Part shown: positions 22,919-29,543 of the stretch, piece by piece
Layout: each line of letters opens with the position of its first letter
How positions within the stretch are numbered: position 1 is the first letter of the stretch
Virus record (IMG/VR): IMGVR_UViG_3300037247_001476
Span: 1-48,719 of that record
DNA: 48,719 nucleotides
Strand: one strand, 5' to 3'
Origin: a virus
Program-made: the position numbers and the translations under genes
The notes under the pieces: model-generated
Databases searched by the model: none
The model's input: only the letters and a program-made list of their open reading frames with translations
What the model was told of the DNA's origin: nothing

Positions 22919-22925
22919 ACTCATC

Positions 22926-23306
22926 ATGGAACTACAAAAAGCAATCGAATCCATCCAGCGCTACGTGCTGCATGGGGTCCCTACCGGTGGCTTTCTTTGT
23001 GCCGTTCTCACCAACGACCTGATGGAAGCACTGGTACGTGCGGACCCCACAAGCCGCTTCATCCTCTCCGAGCTCTGCACCTACATCTACAAAAACGTTC
23101 CAATGGAGGCCAGAGGCAGCCGAAAAAACATTCAACAGTGGTGTAGCGATCGCAACTACCGAGACAAAATCAACAACGCAAGGAAGGAACTAGGTTATGG
23201 GACTGGAAGAACTGGTGGACGTGTACATCTGGGCGAAGCGGAAGCAAGAGAAGCTGAAACGCCACAAGGCAGGAGCGGAGGTGGAGTTCCGCCAAGCGGA
23301 GAGTGA
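22926..23306 (+). CDS. Conserved phage protein (FLCAVLTNDLMEA type), function unknown
   Basis: A 126-residue protein. Its first 85 residues follow a pattern common in phage early regions: YVLHGVPTGGFLCAVLTNDL, then ALVRADPTSRFILSELCTYI and YKNVP. After about residue 90 the sequence is Gly/Arg/Glu-rich and overlaps the next gene by 110 bases, so the tail is probably disordered. The ribosome site GGAGAG lies in the loop of the last hairpin of the leader, which suggests translational control. Function unknown. Confidence 0.7.
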   Translation: MELQKAIESIQRYVLHGVPTGGFLCAVLTNDLMEALVRADPTSRFILSELCTYIYKNVPMEARGSRKNIQQWCSDRNYRDKINNARKELGYGTGRTGGRVHLGEAEAREAETPQGRSGGGVPPSGE

Positions 23307-23661
23307 GCTCGCCAAGTTCTTCGTTGACGACAACACAGACGTCGTACGCAAGGCAAGCGAGGGAGCCCCGTCGTACCGGCGCGGCGCACTCTTCTCTCTG
23401 GCGCAGAAGTTCCAGATCTCTCTCACCGAAGCGAACACCGAAGCGATCATCGAGTGGATCGTGGGGCGCGGGTGTGAGAAAGCCGACTACGTCAAGGACA
23501 AGCTGGTGTACCGCCCCACCAAAGCACTGCTTCACACGGTCTACAAGGACGAGGGCGAGTTTGCCCTACCTGGCGGAAGCGGTGACATGATCAACCTCAG
23601 CACCGTCCCCGGAATCTCTGTCACTGGCTGGAACGAACACTACAAGGAGATCGACGATTGA
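23197..23661 (+). CDS. Helical protein upstream of candidate ssDNA-binding protein
   Basis: A 154-residue protein with an N-terminal coiled-coil-like region (YIWAKRKQEKLKRHKAGAEV) and a C-terminal domain (SLTEANTEAIIEWIVGRG, YVKDKLVYRPTKALLHTVYK). The ATG lies inside the previous gene. The stop overlaps the next start as TTGA. Placement before the ssDNA-binding candidate and the primase-helicase argues for a replication or recombination accessory role. No family was recognised. Confidence 0.65.
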   Translation: MGLEELVDVYIWAKRKQEKLKRHKAGAEVEFRQAESELAKFFVDDNTDVVRKASEGAPSYRRGALFSLAQKFQISLTEANTEAIIEWIVGRGCEKADYVKDKLVYRPTKALLHTVYKDEGEFALPGGSGDMINLSTVPGISVTGWNEHYKEIDD

Positions 23662-24422
23662 CTACCGACCTAGCAGTCTGGGAACGGCAGGAAGACATCC
23701 CCTGCACGGACCTCATCCCGAAGCCCGACGAGTTCACGATTGGGCTTCCCAAGCCAAAGAGTCTCCAGACCATGGACGACTCAGATCTGATCCTGCCTGT
23801 CCTGGATCTGCTGCAGAGCACGAGCAAGCCTGTCCAGAACGGAGTAGAGGGAGCCAAGCCTGGCTTGTTCTTCCTGTCCACGACCGAACAGGTTTACGAG
23901 CCACCACTTCGGTTGTTCTTGGTCTTCTTCCACCCGGGCCGGTTCAAGCCAGAAGGCGAGCCGAAGGGTAGCCCGATGTGCATGAGCAAGGATGGCATCA
24001 CCGGTACAAGATTTGGTGCCTGCGACGCTTGCGAACACAAGGACTGGCGCGTGGAAAAAGAAGACAACGTGCGGGACTGTTCCGACACAAGGTCTTTCTA
24101 CGCACTTCTCCCGAACGGGTCTCCGGCGATCATCCGGTTCTACCGGAAGCGGTTCAAGACCGCACTGGAGTTCCTGACCCGCGCCCGAACAGAAGGCAAA
24201 AATCTGTGGGCGCACCCGGCGATCATTCGGGTCCAGCAATCGACGAACCCAGCAAAAGGCAACGCAGTCTACTACACTGCGACGCTCACTTGGGACGTCC
24301 GTGACATCACGCCGCCCGACTGGCAAGAGGCCGCCGAACGCGTGTACGACGAGCTCTTCAAAGGTTGGGAAGCAGGCCGACTTGAAGCCGACAGCGATGC
24401 AGACCTTGCTGGACAAGCCTGA
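23658..24422 (+). CDS. Candidate ssDNA-binding protein with zinc-like Cys cluster
   Basis: A 254-residue protein. A beta-rich core (LRLFLVFFHPGRF, FYALLPNGSPAIIRFYRKRF, AVYYTATLTWDV) resembles an OB-like fold. A Cys cluster, CMSKDG followed by GACDACEHKDW, recalls the Cys-rich loop in several phage ssDNA-binding proteins. The C-terminus is acidic (EADSDADLAGQA), as is usual for such proteins. The TTG start overlaps the previous stop as TTGA. The place just before the primase-helicase supports the assignment. Confidence 0.55.
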   Translation: MTTDLAVWERQEDIPCTDLIPKPDEFTIGLPKPKSLQTMDDSDLILPVLDLLQSTSKPVQNGVEGAKPGLFFLSTTEQVYEPPLRLFLVFFHPGRFKPEGEPKGSPMCMSKDGITGTRFGACDACEHKDWRVEKEDNVRDCSDTRSFYALLPNGSPAIIRFYRKRFKTALEFLTRARTEGKNLWAHPAIIRVQQSTNPAKGNAVYYTATLTWDVRDITPPDWQEAAERVYDELFKGWEAGRLEADSDADLAGQA

Positions 24423-24445
24423 CGCACACGTCCCTCATGCAAAAG

Positions 24446-24475
24446 AAGCGGCCGGCGTTGTAGCGCCGGCCGCTT
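24446..24475 (+). terminator. Strong hairpin, partial terminator
   Basis: A perfect 12-base-pair stem, AAGCGGCCGGCG with CGCCGGCCGCTT, and a 6-base loop, followed by TCATTTCATC. The T-run is weak, so it probably attenuates rather than stops transcription between the ssDNA-binding candidate and the primase-helicase. Confidence 0.7.
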
Positions 24476-24500
24476 TCATTTCATCCGAGGGAGGTAGGAC

Positions 24501-27500
24501 GTGGACCTGTGGACTCGGGCGAGGAATGCCTTCGTCGAAGCGCTCGATGCGAACCTCAGAAGCCTCAACATCAAGACACTCACCCGCACAGGGGATTGGC
24601 AAAGTGTAGTTTGCCCGCTCTGTGACGACAAGGGTGGCTCCTGCTCGGTCTCCATCAACAGTGCGCACCTGAAATGTCACCAGTGCGGCGAGAGTCTCCG
24701 ACTGTTCGATTGGTATGCGCGCTTCAAGGGACTCGGTGAAGATTGCTGGGCTGCGTGCAAGGCCATCGCAGCCGACCATGGCATCGAAATTCAGCGGCAG
24801 GCACGGCGGGGAAGGCCACGAAGGGAGCTCGGGCCGGATGGGCTGGAACAAGCGATCCAAGATCTCTGGGAGGATCCAGCTGCCGAGCCGTTCCGTCTGC
24901 AACTCAAGAAGCGCGGCTTCACCCAACTCGAGTGCGCCGACTATTACCTTGGCTTCCGTGACGGCAAGCTGATCTTTCCGCAGGTCAGACCCGACGGCAC
25001 GGTGCGCCCTCGGCATCACTGCTGGCTCGGGCCATGGTCGCAGAAGTACAAGTGGTGCTGGAACGCGGGCAAGGACGATCCGAACTGCTTCTGGCCGCTA
25101 CACATTTTGCCGGGGAAGGACGACATCATCTTCCTCACCGAAGGCGAGTGGGATGGGATGATCGGAGGGAAGAAGCTCGCTTGGCCCGGCTACACGTTCT
25201 ACTGCTGGACGGGTGGAGTCACATCCCCGCTCAAGTGGGGCCACATCCCCGATTGGTTGCGTGGCCGCCGTGTGATCTTCTGTCCGGACAACGACACCTG
25301 GCAAGGGTTGGACGTCGAGCACTACTTCGCTCCCGACGAGAAGAAACTGCGGGAGGCCTTCGTTCGTCGCAAGAAAGCCTTGGAGACCTGCCACGTCATG
25401 GACCGCATGGGCTGCAGGGTGCAGCTGGCACAGGTACCCATCAAGCCAGAGGAGAAGTGGGGCGGAGACCTGCGCGATTGGTACGAGGCCGGCGGGAGGA
25501 GTCTCAACGAGCTCCTCTTGACCGACTACGACGACATCAAGAAGCAGCGCCCCCATGCTGAGAGCGTGACGCTGTCGGAAGCGATGACGAGGCCAGGGAA
25601 GCAGGTGAAGTACGAGGCCGCCATGCTGTCGGCGGACTTCGAACCCAAGTGGATCCCTGACTACACCACGGTTACTTGCGACATGGGGCAACACGCCTTC
25701 TGCGACAAGTGCCGCATCCCGAAGGAGTTTCCGGAGGGCGTGATACACCACGACGAGAACCGCGACCTGCAGGCACAGTGCATCATTGCCCGCGACCCGG
25801 AACGCGCGATGGAGGAGAAGGTGCTCGGCATCCCGCGCAGCTGCAACTTCCACCGCCTCGATCCAAGCGACGAAGGGCACCTCGGCGGGGTGTGGCTAGC
25901 CAAAGGCTTCGCCGAGAAGAGCGAGGTTGACGAGTGCCTTGTCCTGTCGACCACCATGCCCGACGTGTCCGGTGGTGTGGAGGTTGAGGGGAAGATGCTA
26001 CACAGCTTCTCCAGAAGCCAAGTGTTCTGTCGTGCTGACGAAGTGCACGTTGCACAGGCCGAGCCCGTCGACCTGCAACCCTTTATGGTTGATCTGATGG
26101 GCGAGTGCCCCTGGGACACCGAGGACCCAGACCGCATCACCGCCTACATGGAGAGGCGAACGAACGACCTGACTGCCAACGTGACACGGGTGTTCGGGCA
26201 GTCTCGAGTGCAGATGGCTTTTGACCTGCTCATGCACAGCGCGTTGTGGATGACCGTAGAAGATCGAAAGCGCCGCGCCTGGCTAGACGTCTGCGTCATG
26301 GGCGTCACCCGGTCAGGCAAGAGCGAAATCACCAGACAGCTCAACACGCACTACGGAGAGCTCGGTCGGGTGGTATCGACACAAGACAACTTTTCGCTGG
26401 CGGGTCTCGTGGCCGGCAACGTGCGGGGTCGAGACGGAAACTACCGAGTCAAGCCGGGCCTGTTGCCGATCAACAACAGGAGAGCTCTCGTGCTTGACGA
26501 GTTCCACACCATGCGGGGAGAGCGTGAGCGCTCCCTACTGGAATCCCTGCAGGAATGCAGAGACGTAGGCTTCGTCCAGACCGTGAAAGTCGCTGGGAAT
26601 CTGCGTCTCCCTGCGGCCGTACGTCTGTTGACGGTGGCGAACCCGCCAGCGGATTTCTCCCTCTACCGGTACCAGTGTGAGATGCTCCTGGACCTGTACG
26701 TGTCACCGGAGTCTCTTGCGCGGCTGGACTTCGGCGTGATCATCACGGAGGAGATGCACGAGAAGGCCTTGCAGTTGAAGCCCTTCACGAGCAAGGAGTT
26801 CTGGCATCCCGACATCTCCAACGCACTGGTGAAGCGCGCCTGGGAGCTCGAGCCCGAACAGGTGATGTTCGGGGAAGGAGTCATGGATCTGTCCCATCGG
26901 GTTCTAAAAGAGTGGTCTTCGGTTCTAACCACGGAGCTCCCCCTCTTCACGGGGCCAGAGAAACGGCTCTCCCTGCTCCGGGTAGCCATCGCCATCGCCA
27001 ACCTGACGTTCTCACACCCGAAGGGCGAGCCGATGGTGTGCATGGTACGCCGCGCACACGTGACCTGGGCGCGCGAATGGTTCGAACTGATGTGGAACGA
27101 GAGTGGCTACGGGGACTTGTGCGCCGGCAGTCCGAAACGGAAGCTGGTGAGCAAGCCGCTGCTCGTCGAGTGGCTCTTTGTCAAGCATTTCCCCGAAGCC
27201 GACGACGCCGCGACGGCACTGACCCACTTCTTCAAAAGACTTGCGCGTGCCGAGATCCAAAGCCTGCTGGGCATCGAGATTCGTGACGTGGACAAGTGGA
27301 CCCGTGACGTTCTCGCCAACAACGCCTTGGACTTGTCACGGCAGAAGGGACACTTCACTGCGTTCCAGCCGACCGACGGGGGAGTGCGGATCTTGCGCAG
27401 GATTGTCGAGATGGCAGAGACAGACCCAGAGGAGTACGTCAGCCGGAGAATCAAGCTTGACTACTGGATGGGGAACCAAGGGAACGGCTTGCCGCTGGGA

Positions 27501-27551
27501 AGCGAGCCAGAACTAGAACCGTTGACCGAGGAAGTGGAGTGTCCATTCTGA
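24501..27551 (+). CDS. Primase-helicase: zinc finger, TOPRIM and MCM-like AAA+ domain
   Basis: A 1016-residue replication protein. The N-terminal zinc finger has Cys 38, 41, 59 and 62. A TOPRIM-like domain follows, with FLTEGEWDGM (near 212) and FCPDNDTW (near 258). A middle Cys cluster (CDMGQHAFCDKC) and an OB-like part precede an AAA+ domain with Walker A GVTRSGKS (601-608), Walker B LVLDEF (D666, E667) and SLARLDFGV (near 740) in the arginine-finger position. The insert layout (GNYRVKPGLLPINNRRALVL, TVANPPADFS) is MCM-like, not RecA/DnaB-like as in T7 gp4. It should unwind DNA and make primers for the host polymerase. The GTG has GGGAGG upstream. Confidence 0.88.
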   Translation: MDLWTRARNAFVEALDANLRSLNIKTLTRTGDWQSVVCPLCDDKGGSCSVSINSAHLKCHQCGESLRLFDWYARFKGLGEDCWAACKAIAADHGIEIQRQARRGRPRRELGPDGLEQAIQDLWEDPAAEPFRLQLKKRGFTQLECADYYLGFRDGKLIFPQVRPDGTVRPRHHCWLGPWSQKYKWCWNAGKDDPNCFWPLHILPGKDDIIFLTEGEWDGMIGGKKLAWPGYTFYCWTGGVTSPLKWGHIPDWLRGRRVIFCPDNDTWQGLDVEHYFAPDEKKLREAFVRRKKALETCHVMDRMGCRVQLAQVPIKPEEKWGGDLRDWYEAGGRSLNELLLTDYDDIKKQRPHAESVTLSEAMTRPGKQVKYEAAMLSADFEPKWIPDYTTVTCDMGQHAFCDKCRIPKEFPEGVIHHDENRDLQAQCIIARDPERAMEEKVLGIPRSCNFHRLDPSDEGHLGGVWLAKGFAEKSEVDECLVLSTTMPDVSGGVEVEGKMLHSFSRSQVFCRADEVHVAQAEPVDLQPFMVDLMGECPWDTEDPDRITAYMERRTNDLTANVTRVFGQSRVQMAFDLLMHSALWMTVEDRKRRAWLDVCVMGVTRSGKSEITRQLNTHYGELGRVVSTQDNFSLAGLVAGNVRGRDGNYRVKPGLLPINNRRALVLDEFHTMRGERERSLLESLQECRDVGFVQTVKVAGNLRLPAAVRLLTVANPPADFSLYRYQCEMLLDLYVSPESLARLDFGVIITEEMHEKALQLKPFTSKEFWHPDISNALVKRAWELEPEQVMFGEGVMDLSHRVLKEWSSVLTTELPLFTGPEKRLSLLRVAIAIANLTFSHPKGEPMVCMVRRAHVTWAREWFELMWNESGYGDLCAGSPKRKLVSKPLLVEWLFVKHFPEADDAATALTHFFKRLARAEIQSLLGIEIRDVDKWTRDVLANNALDLSRQKGHFTAFQPTDGGVRILRRIVEMAETDPEEYVSRRIKLDYWMGNQGNGLPLGSEPELEPLTEEVECPF

Positions 27552-27733
27552 ATCCTTCGCTCCGCGATCCCTTCACCACCTTCGACGTGGGCACCGGCAA
27601 CCGAGAAGACCTGCTCGACATCATCTGCAACGGTGATGATGAGGACGAATTCAAGGGCTGTGGTCTCAAGTGGTTGTGGAGGATCTGTCCCTGCCGAGAC
27701 TGCAAGGAGTACCGTCGTGAACGCAACCGCTAA
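27539..27733 (+). CDS. 64-residue protein carrying a copy of the capsid N-terminal segment
   Basis: Residues 15-29 (FDVGTGNREDLLDII) are identical to residues 12-26 of the major capsid protein encoded at 46220-47242 on the other strand. Over those 45 bases 41 match, and all four differences are silent third-position changes. The C-terminus is unrelated and Cys-rich (GCGLKWLWRICPCRDC). The GTG start has GAGGAAG upstream and overlaps the primase stop by 13 bases. It may be a decoy or regulator of capsid assembly, or a remnant of capsid gene duplication. The silent-only changes favour a translated, selected product. Confidence 0.75.
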   Translation: MSILNPSLRDPFTTFDVGTGNREDLLDIICNGDDEDEFKGCGLKWLWRICPCRDCKEYRRERNR

Positions 27734-28037
27734 AGCTCTGCTGGCCGGCGTCGTCAAGCAGATCGAGAAGATCTATGAAAATCGACCGGGCCTTTTTCTT
27801 GACATCAAGTTGACTTCGGAATGGCTGGTCAAAGAGGATGAGCTCGTCAAGAATGTAAGAAACGCGAAGGGTGCCACGCAGATGCGTGTGCACACCCGGA
27901 AGTTCGTCACGGAATTCAAGGCGGCATGTTCGAGGTTCAAGAAGGTTGAAAAGCCCCGCCTCAACAGGGCGGGGGACCCAGCTGGAACGATCTATCCGAT
28001 CGACGGCGGACCTTCTCGAACAGCACCAACGCGCTAG
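27717..28037 (+). CDS. Small helical protein between capsid-arm copy and resolvase
   Basis: A 106-residue basic protein starting at GTG 27717, overlapping the previous gene by 17 bases. It begins NATAKALLAGVVKQIEKIYE, with further helices and a central QMRVHTRKFVTEFKAACSRF segment. Its 3' end overlaps the proposed start of the resolvase. No family was recognised. The surrounding genes suggest DNA metabolism. Confidence 0.6.
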   Translation: MNATAKALLAGVVKQIEKIYENRPGLFLDIKLTSEWLVKEDELVKNVRNAKGATQMRVHTRKFVTEFKAACSRFKKVEKPRLNRAGDPAGTIYPIDGGPSRTAPTR

Positions 28038-28458
28038 ACTGTGGAAGTGGCCCAACGATCTCCGTTTGATCGGCGGGAATAAGGTCGTGTACGGGGAGAA
28101 GACCGGCTGTGACTTCTTCGGCTACGACTGTAGCGCTCGCGCCATCATGGTCGAGTGCAAGATGCGCGAAAAGACGTCTCTTGGCATCGGCCCCAAAAGC
28201 GACATCAAGCCGCACCAGTGGAACGAGCTCATGTTCTGCCACAATGCCGGCGGGGTCGCGCTGATCGTCTGGCAGCGCGGCGAAGAGGTTGCCGTCTTCG
28301 ACATGGACATTGCCCAGCGCTTGAGCATTGCGGAGGATCGCGTCTCCATCCCATGGAAGCAGATCCCAAAGCTCTACAAGCACCACGAGAGCGAGAAGTA
28401 CCGACTGCTCGATCCCTACTTGGTCATCCCGCTTGGCCAGCTTTCGTCTCGAGGATAA
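27946..28458 (+). CDS. RecU-like Holliday junction resolvase / PD-(D/E)xK nuclease
   Basis: About 170 residues with a PD-(D/E)xK core: GCDFFGYD (D56) and IMVECKM (E70, K72), preceded by GRGTQLERSIRSTADLLEQH, matching the RecU N-terminal helix, and followed by IKPHQWNELMF and GVALIVW. RecU-type enzymes cut four-way DNA junctions made during replication and packaging. The start is uncertain: TTG 27946 has GAGG 11 bases upstream and keeps the whole recognisable domain. A GTG at 27871 would add an Arg/Ser-rich stretch that reads as out-of-frame sequence. It overlaps the last late gene at its 3' end. Confidence 0.82.
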   Translation: MKSPASTGRGTQLERSIRSTADLLEQHQRARLWKWPNDLRLIGGNKVVYGEKTGCDFFGYDCSARAIMVECKMREKTSLGIGPKSDIKPHQWNELMFCHNAGGVALIVWQRGEEVAVFDMDIAQRLSIAEDRVSIPWKQIPKLYKHHESEKYRLLDPYLVIPLGQLSSRG

Positions 28459-28657
28459 GTACGCGGCGATCAAGGTCGTCCGTGCGCGCGTCCTGATGAT
28501 CCAGTGCGGAACGTAGCCGGCCCACCTCTTGGGTAAGGTGCGTGATCGCCTGCCGAAGCAAGTTGGTGTCCCCGCGAATCTTCGACACCGCCCACACCAC
28601 CGTTCCGCAACCGAAGAGAAGAGTGAAGACAAGGCCAATAAGCGCAAGAATGTCCAT
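28424..28657 (-). CDS. Single-pass membrane protein, holin- or spanin-like
   Basis: A 77-residue protein: an N-terminal transmembrane helix (DILALIGLVFTLLFGCGTVV) and a coiled-coil-like soluble part (ITHLTQEVGRLRSALDHQ, then DDLDRRVLILETKA). That topology fits an inner-membrane spanin or a single-helix holin-like protein. It is the last gene of the late unit, where lysis genes often sit. The ATG directly follows the preceding TAA. Its 3' end overlaps the resolvase gene by 35 bases on the other strand. Confidence 0.7.
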   Translation of the reverse strand: MDILALIGLVFTLLFGCGTVVWAVSKIRGDTNLLRQAITHLTQEVGRLRSALDHQDARTDDLDRRVLILETKAGQAG

Positions 28658-29251
28658 TTACGCAACCTCATAGCCCTGGAAGTGGAAGAACTGTTCATTC
28701 AAACCTGTCATATCGTCGTTGAGAATGAACGCTAGTCGCTGTCCAGAGACCAGCCGAATTGCCTTGCCAGATCTTTCGAAAGTCCATCTACAAGACAGAT
28801 AGGAGTCTCCACCTCCCAAGCTAAGAAGTTGCACATCGTAACTGTAGCGACTCCAGTCACCATTCGTCTTGATCGTGATTCCGTCAGTAAGGTCGAGGAT
28901 TACTGTTGACGGTCCGGTCCGAATTTGAACAGCAATTCCGGTTCCCAGGGCAGGCCCACCACCGTATCCAGATGTCATGAAAGACCCCATGTCACGGATG
29001 GTTAGAATCATCCTATTTACAACCATCACCCCGTCACCAGATGGCTGAATGAAAAACTCTTCCTCAGCCCCGGAATAGTCTCCATTCGCATTCTTTGTCC
29101 CCGCCCCATCTCCACCCGTATCAGCAAATCGGAAAAAAGGCAGGATCGATGGAGGTGCATCGGCCTCAGTTGAGACGAGTTGCCTACCAGAAAGAACGCG
29201 GGCTACCTCATTCCTCCTGAACGGGTCGACGGTGGTCTGTGACTCAGGCAT
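28658..29251 (-). CDS. Beta-rich structural protein near the end of the late unit
   Basis: A 197-residue protein with a Pro/Ser-rich start and a beta-rich body (VVNRMILTIRDMGSF, GIAVQIRTGPSTVILDLTDG, SYLSCRWTFERSGKAIRLVSG) ending in NEQFFHFQGYEVA. The ATG at 29251 is preceded by AAGGGGA, and the upstream stop is two bases away. It looks like a jelly-roll or similar virion surface protein, perhaps a receptor-binding or decoration protein. No family is certain. Base composition is a little richer in A/T than its neighbours. Confidence 0.65.
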   Translation of the reverse strand: MPESQTTVDPFRRNEVARVLSGRQLVSTEADAPPSILPFFRFADTGGDGAGTKNANGDYSGAEEEFFIQPSGDGVMVVNRMILTIRDMGSFMTSGYGGGPALGTGIAVQIRTGPSTVILDLTDGITIKTNGDWSRYSYDVQLLSLGGGDSYLSCRWTFERSGKAIRLVSGQRLAFILNDDMTGLNEQFFHFQGYEVA

Positions 29252-29252
29252 C

Positions 29253-29543
29253 TCAGTCCCCTTTGAGAATCTTGATGCGGCGCTCGATAGGTTCGGAGAT
29301 CCACACTGGAACCGTGTCCGCACCCCTAGAAACCGACATGTGAATCTCTTCCAAGAGATCCTTCAACACAAGCAGCGCAAGACTCTCGCTCTCGCGGCAG
29401 TGCTTCGCCAGCTGCATCAAGTCTTCCATCGAGATCGACGCTTTCTGCTGCGCCATCTTTTGCCCGCTGTCCTGAGCGGCGGCAACCGCGCGAAACTGTT
29501 GCAGCATGCGCACTTCATCCGGTGTCACTTCCTCGGTTGTCAT
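29253..29543 (-). CDS. Small helical late protein
   Basis: A 96-residue helical protein (MTTEEVTPDEVRMLQQFRAV, then a central helix SMEDLMQLAKHCRESESLAL and a C-terminal VWISEPIERRIKIL). The ATG overlaps the stop of the giant ejection protein as ATGA. It could be a virion cement or chaperone for the next gene, which follows after two bases. No family was recognised. Confidence 0.65.
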   Translation of the reverse strand: MTTEEVTPDEVRMLQQFRAVAAAQDSGQKMAQQKASISMEDLMQLAKHCRESESLALLVLKDLLEEIHMSVSRGADTVPVWISEPIERRIKILKGD

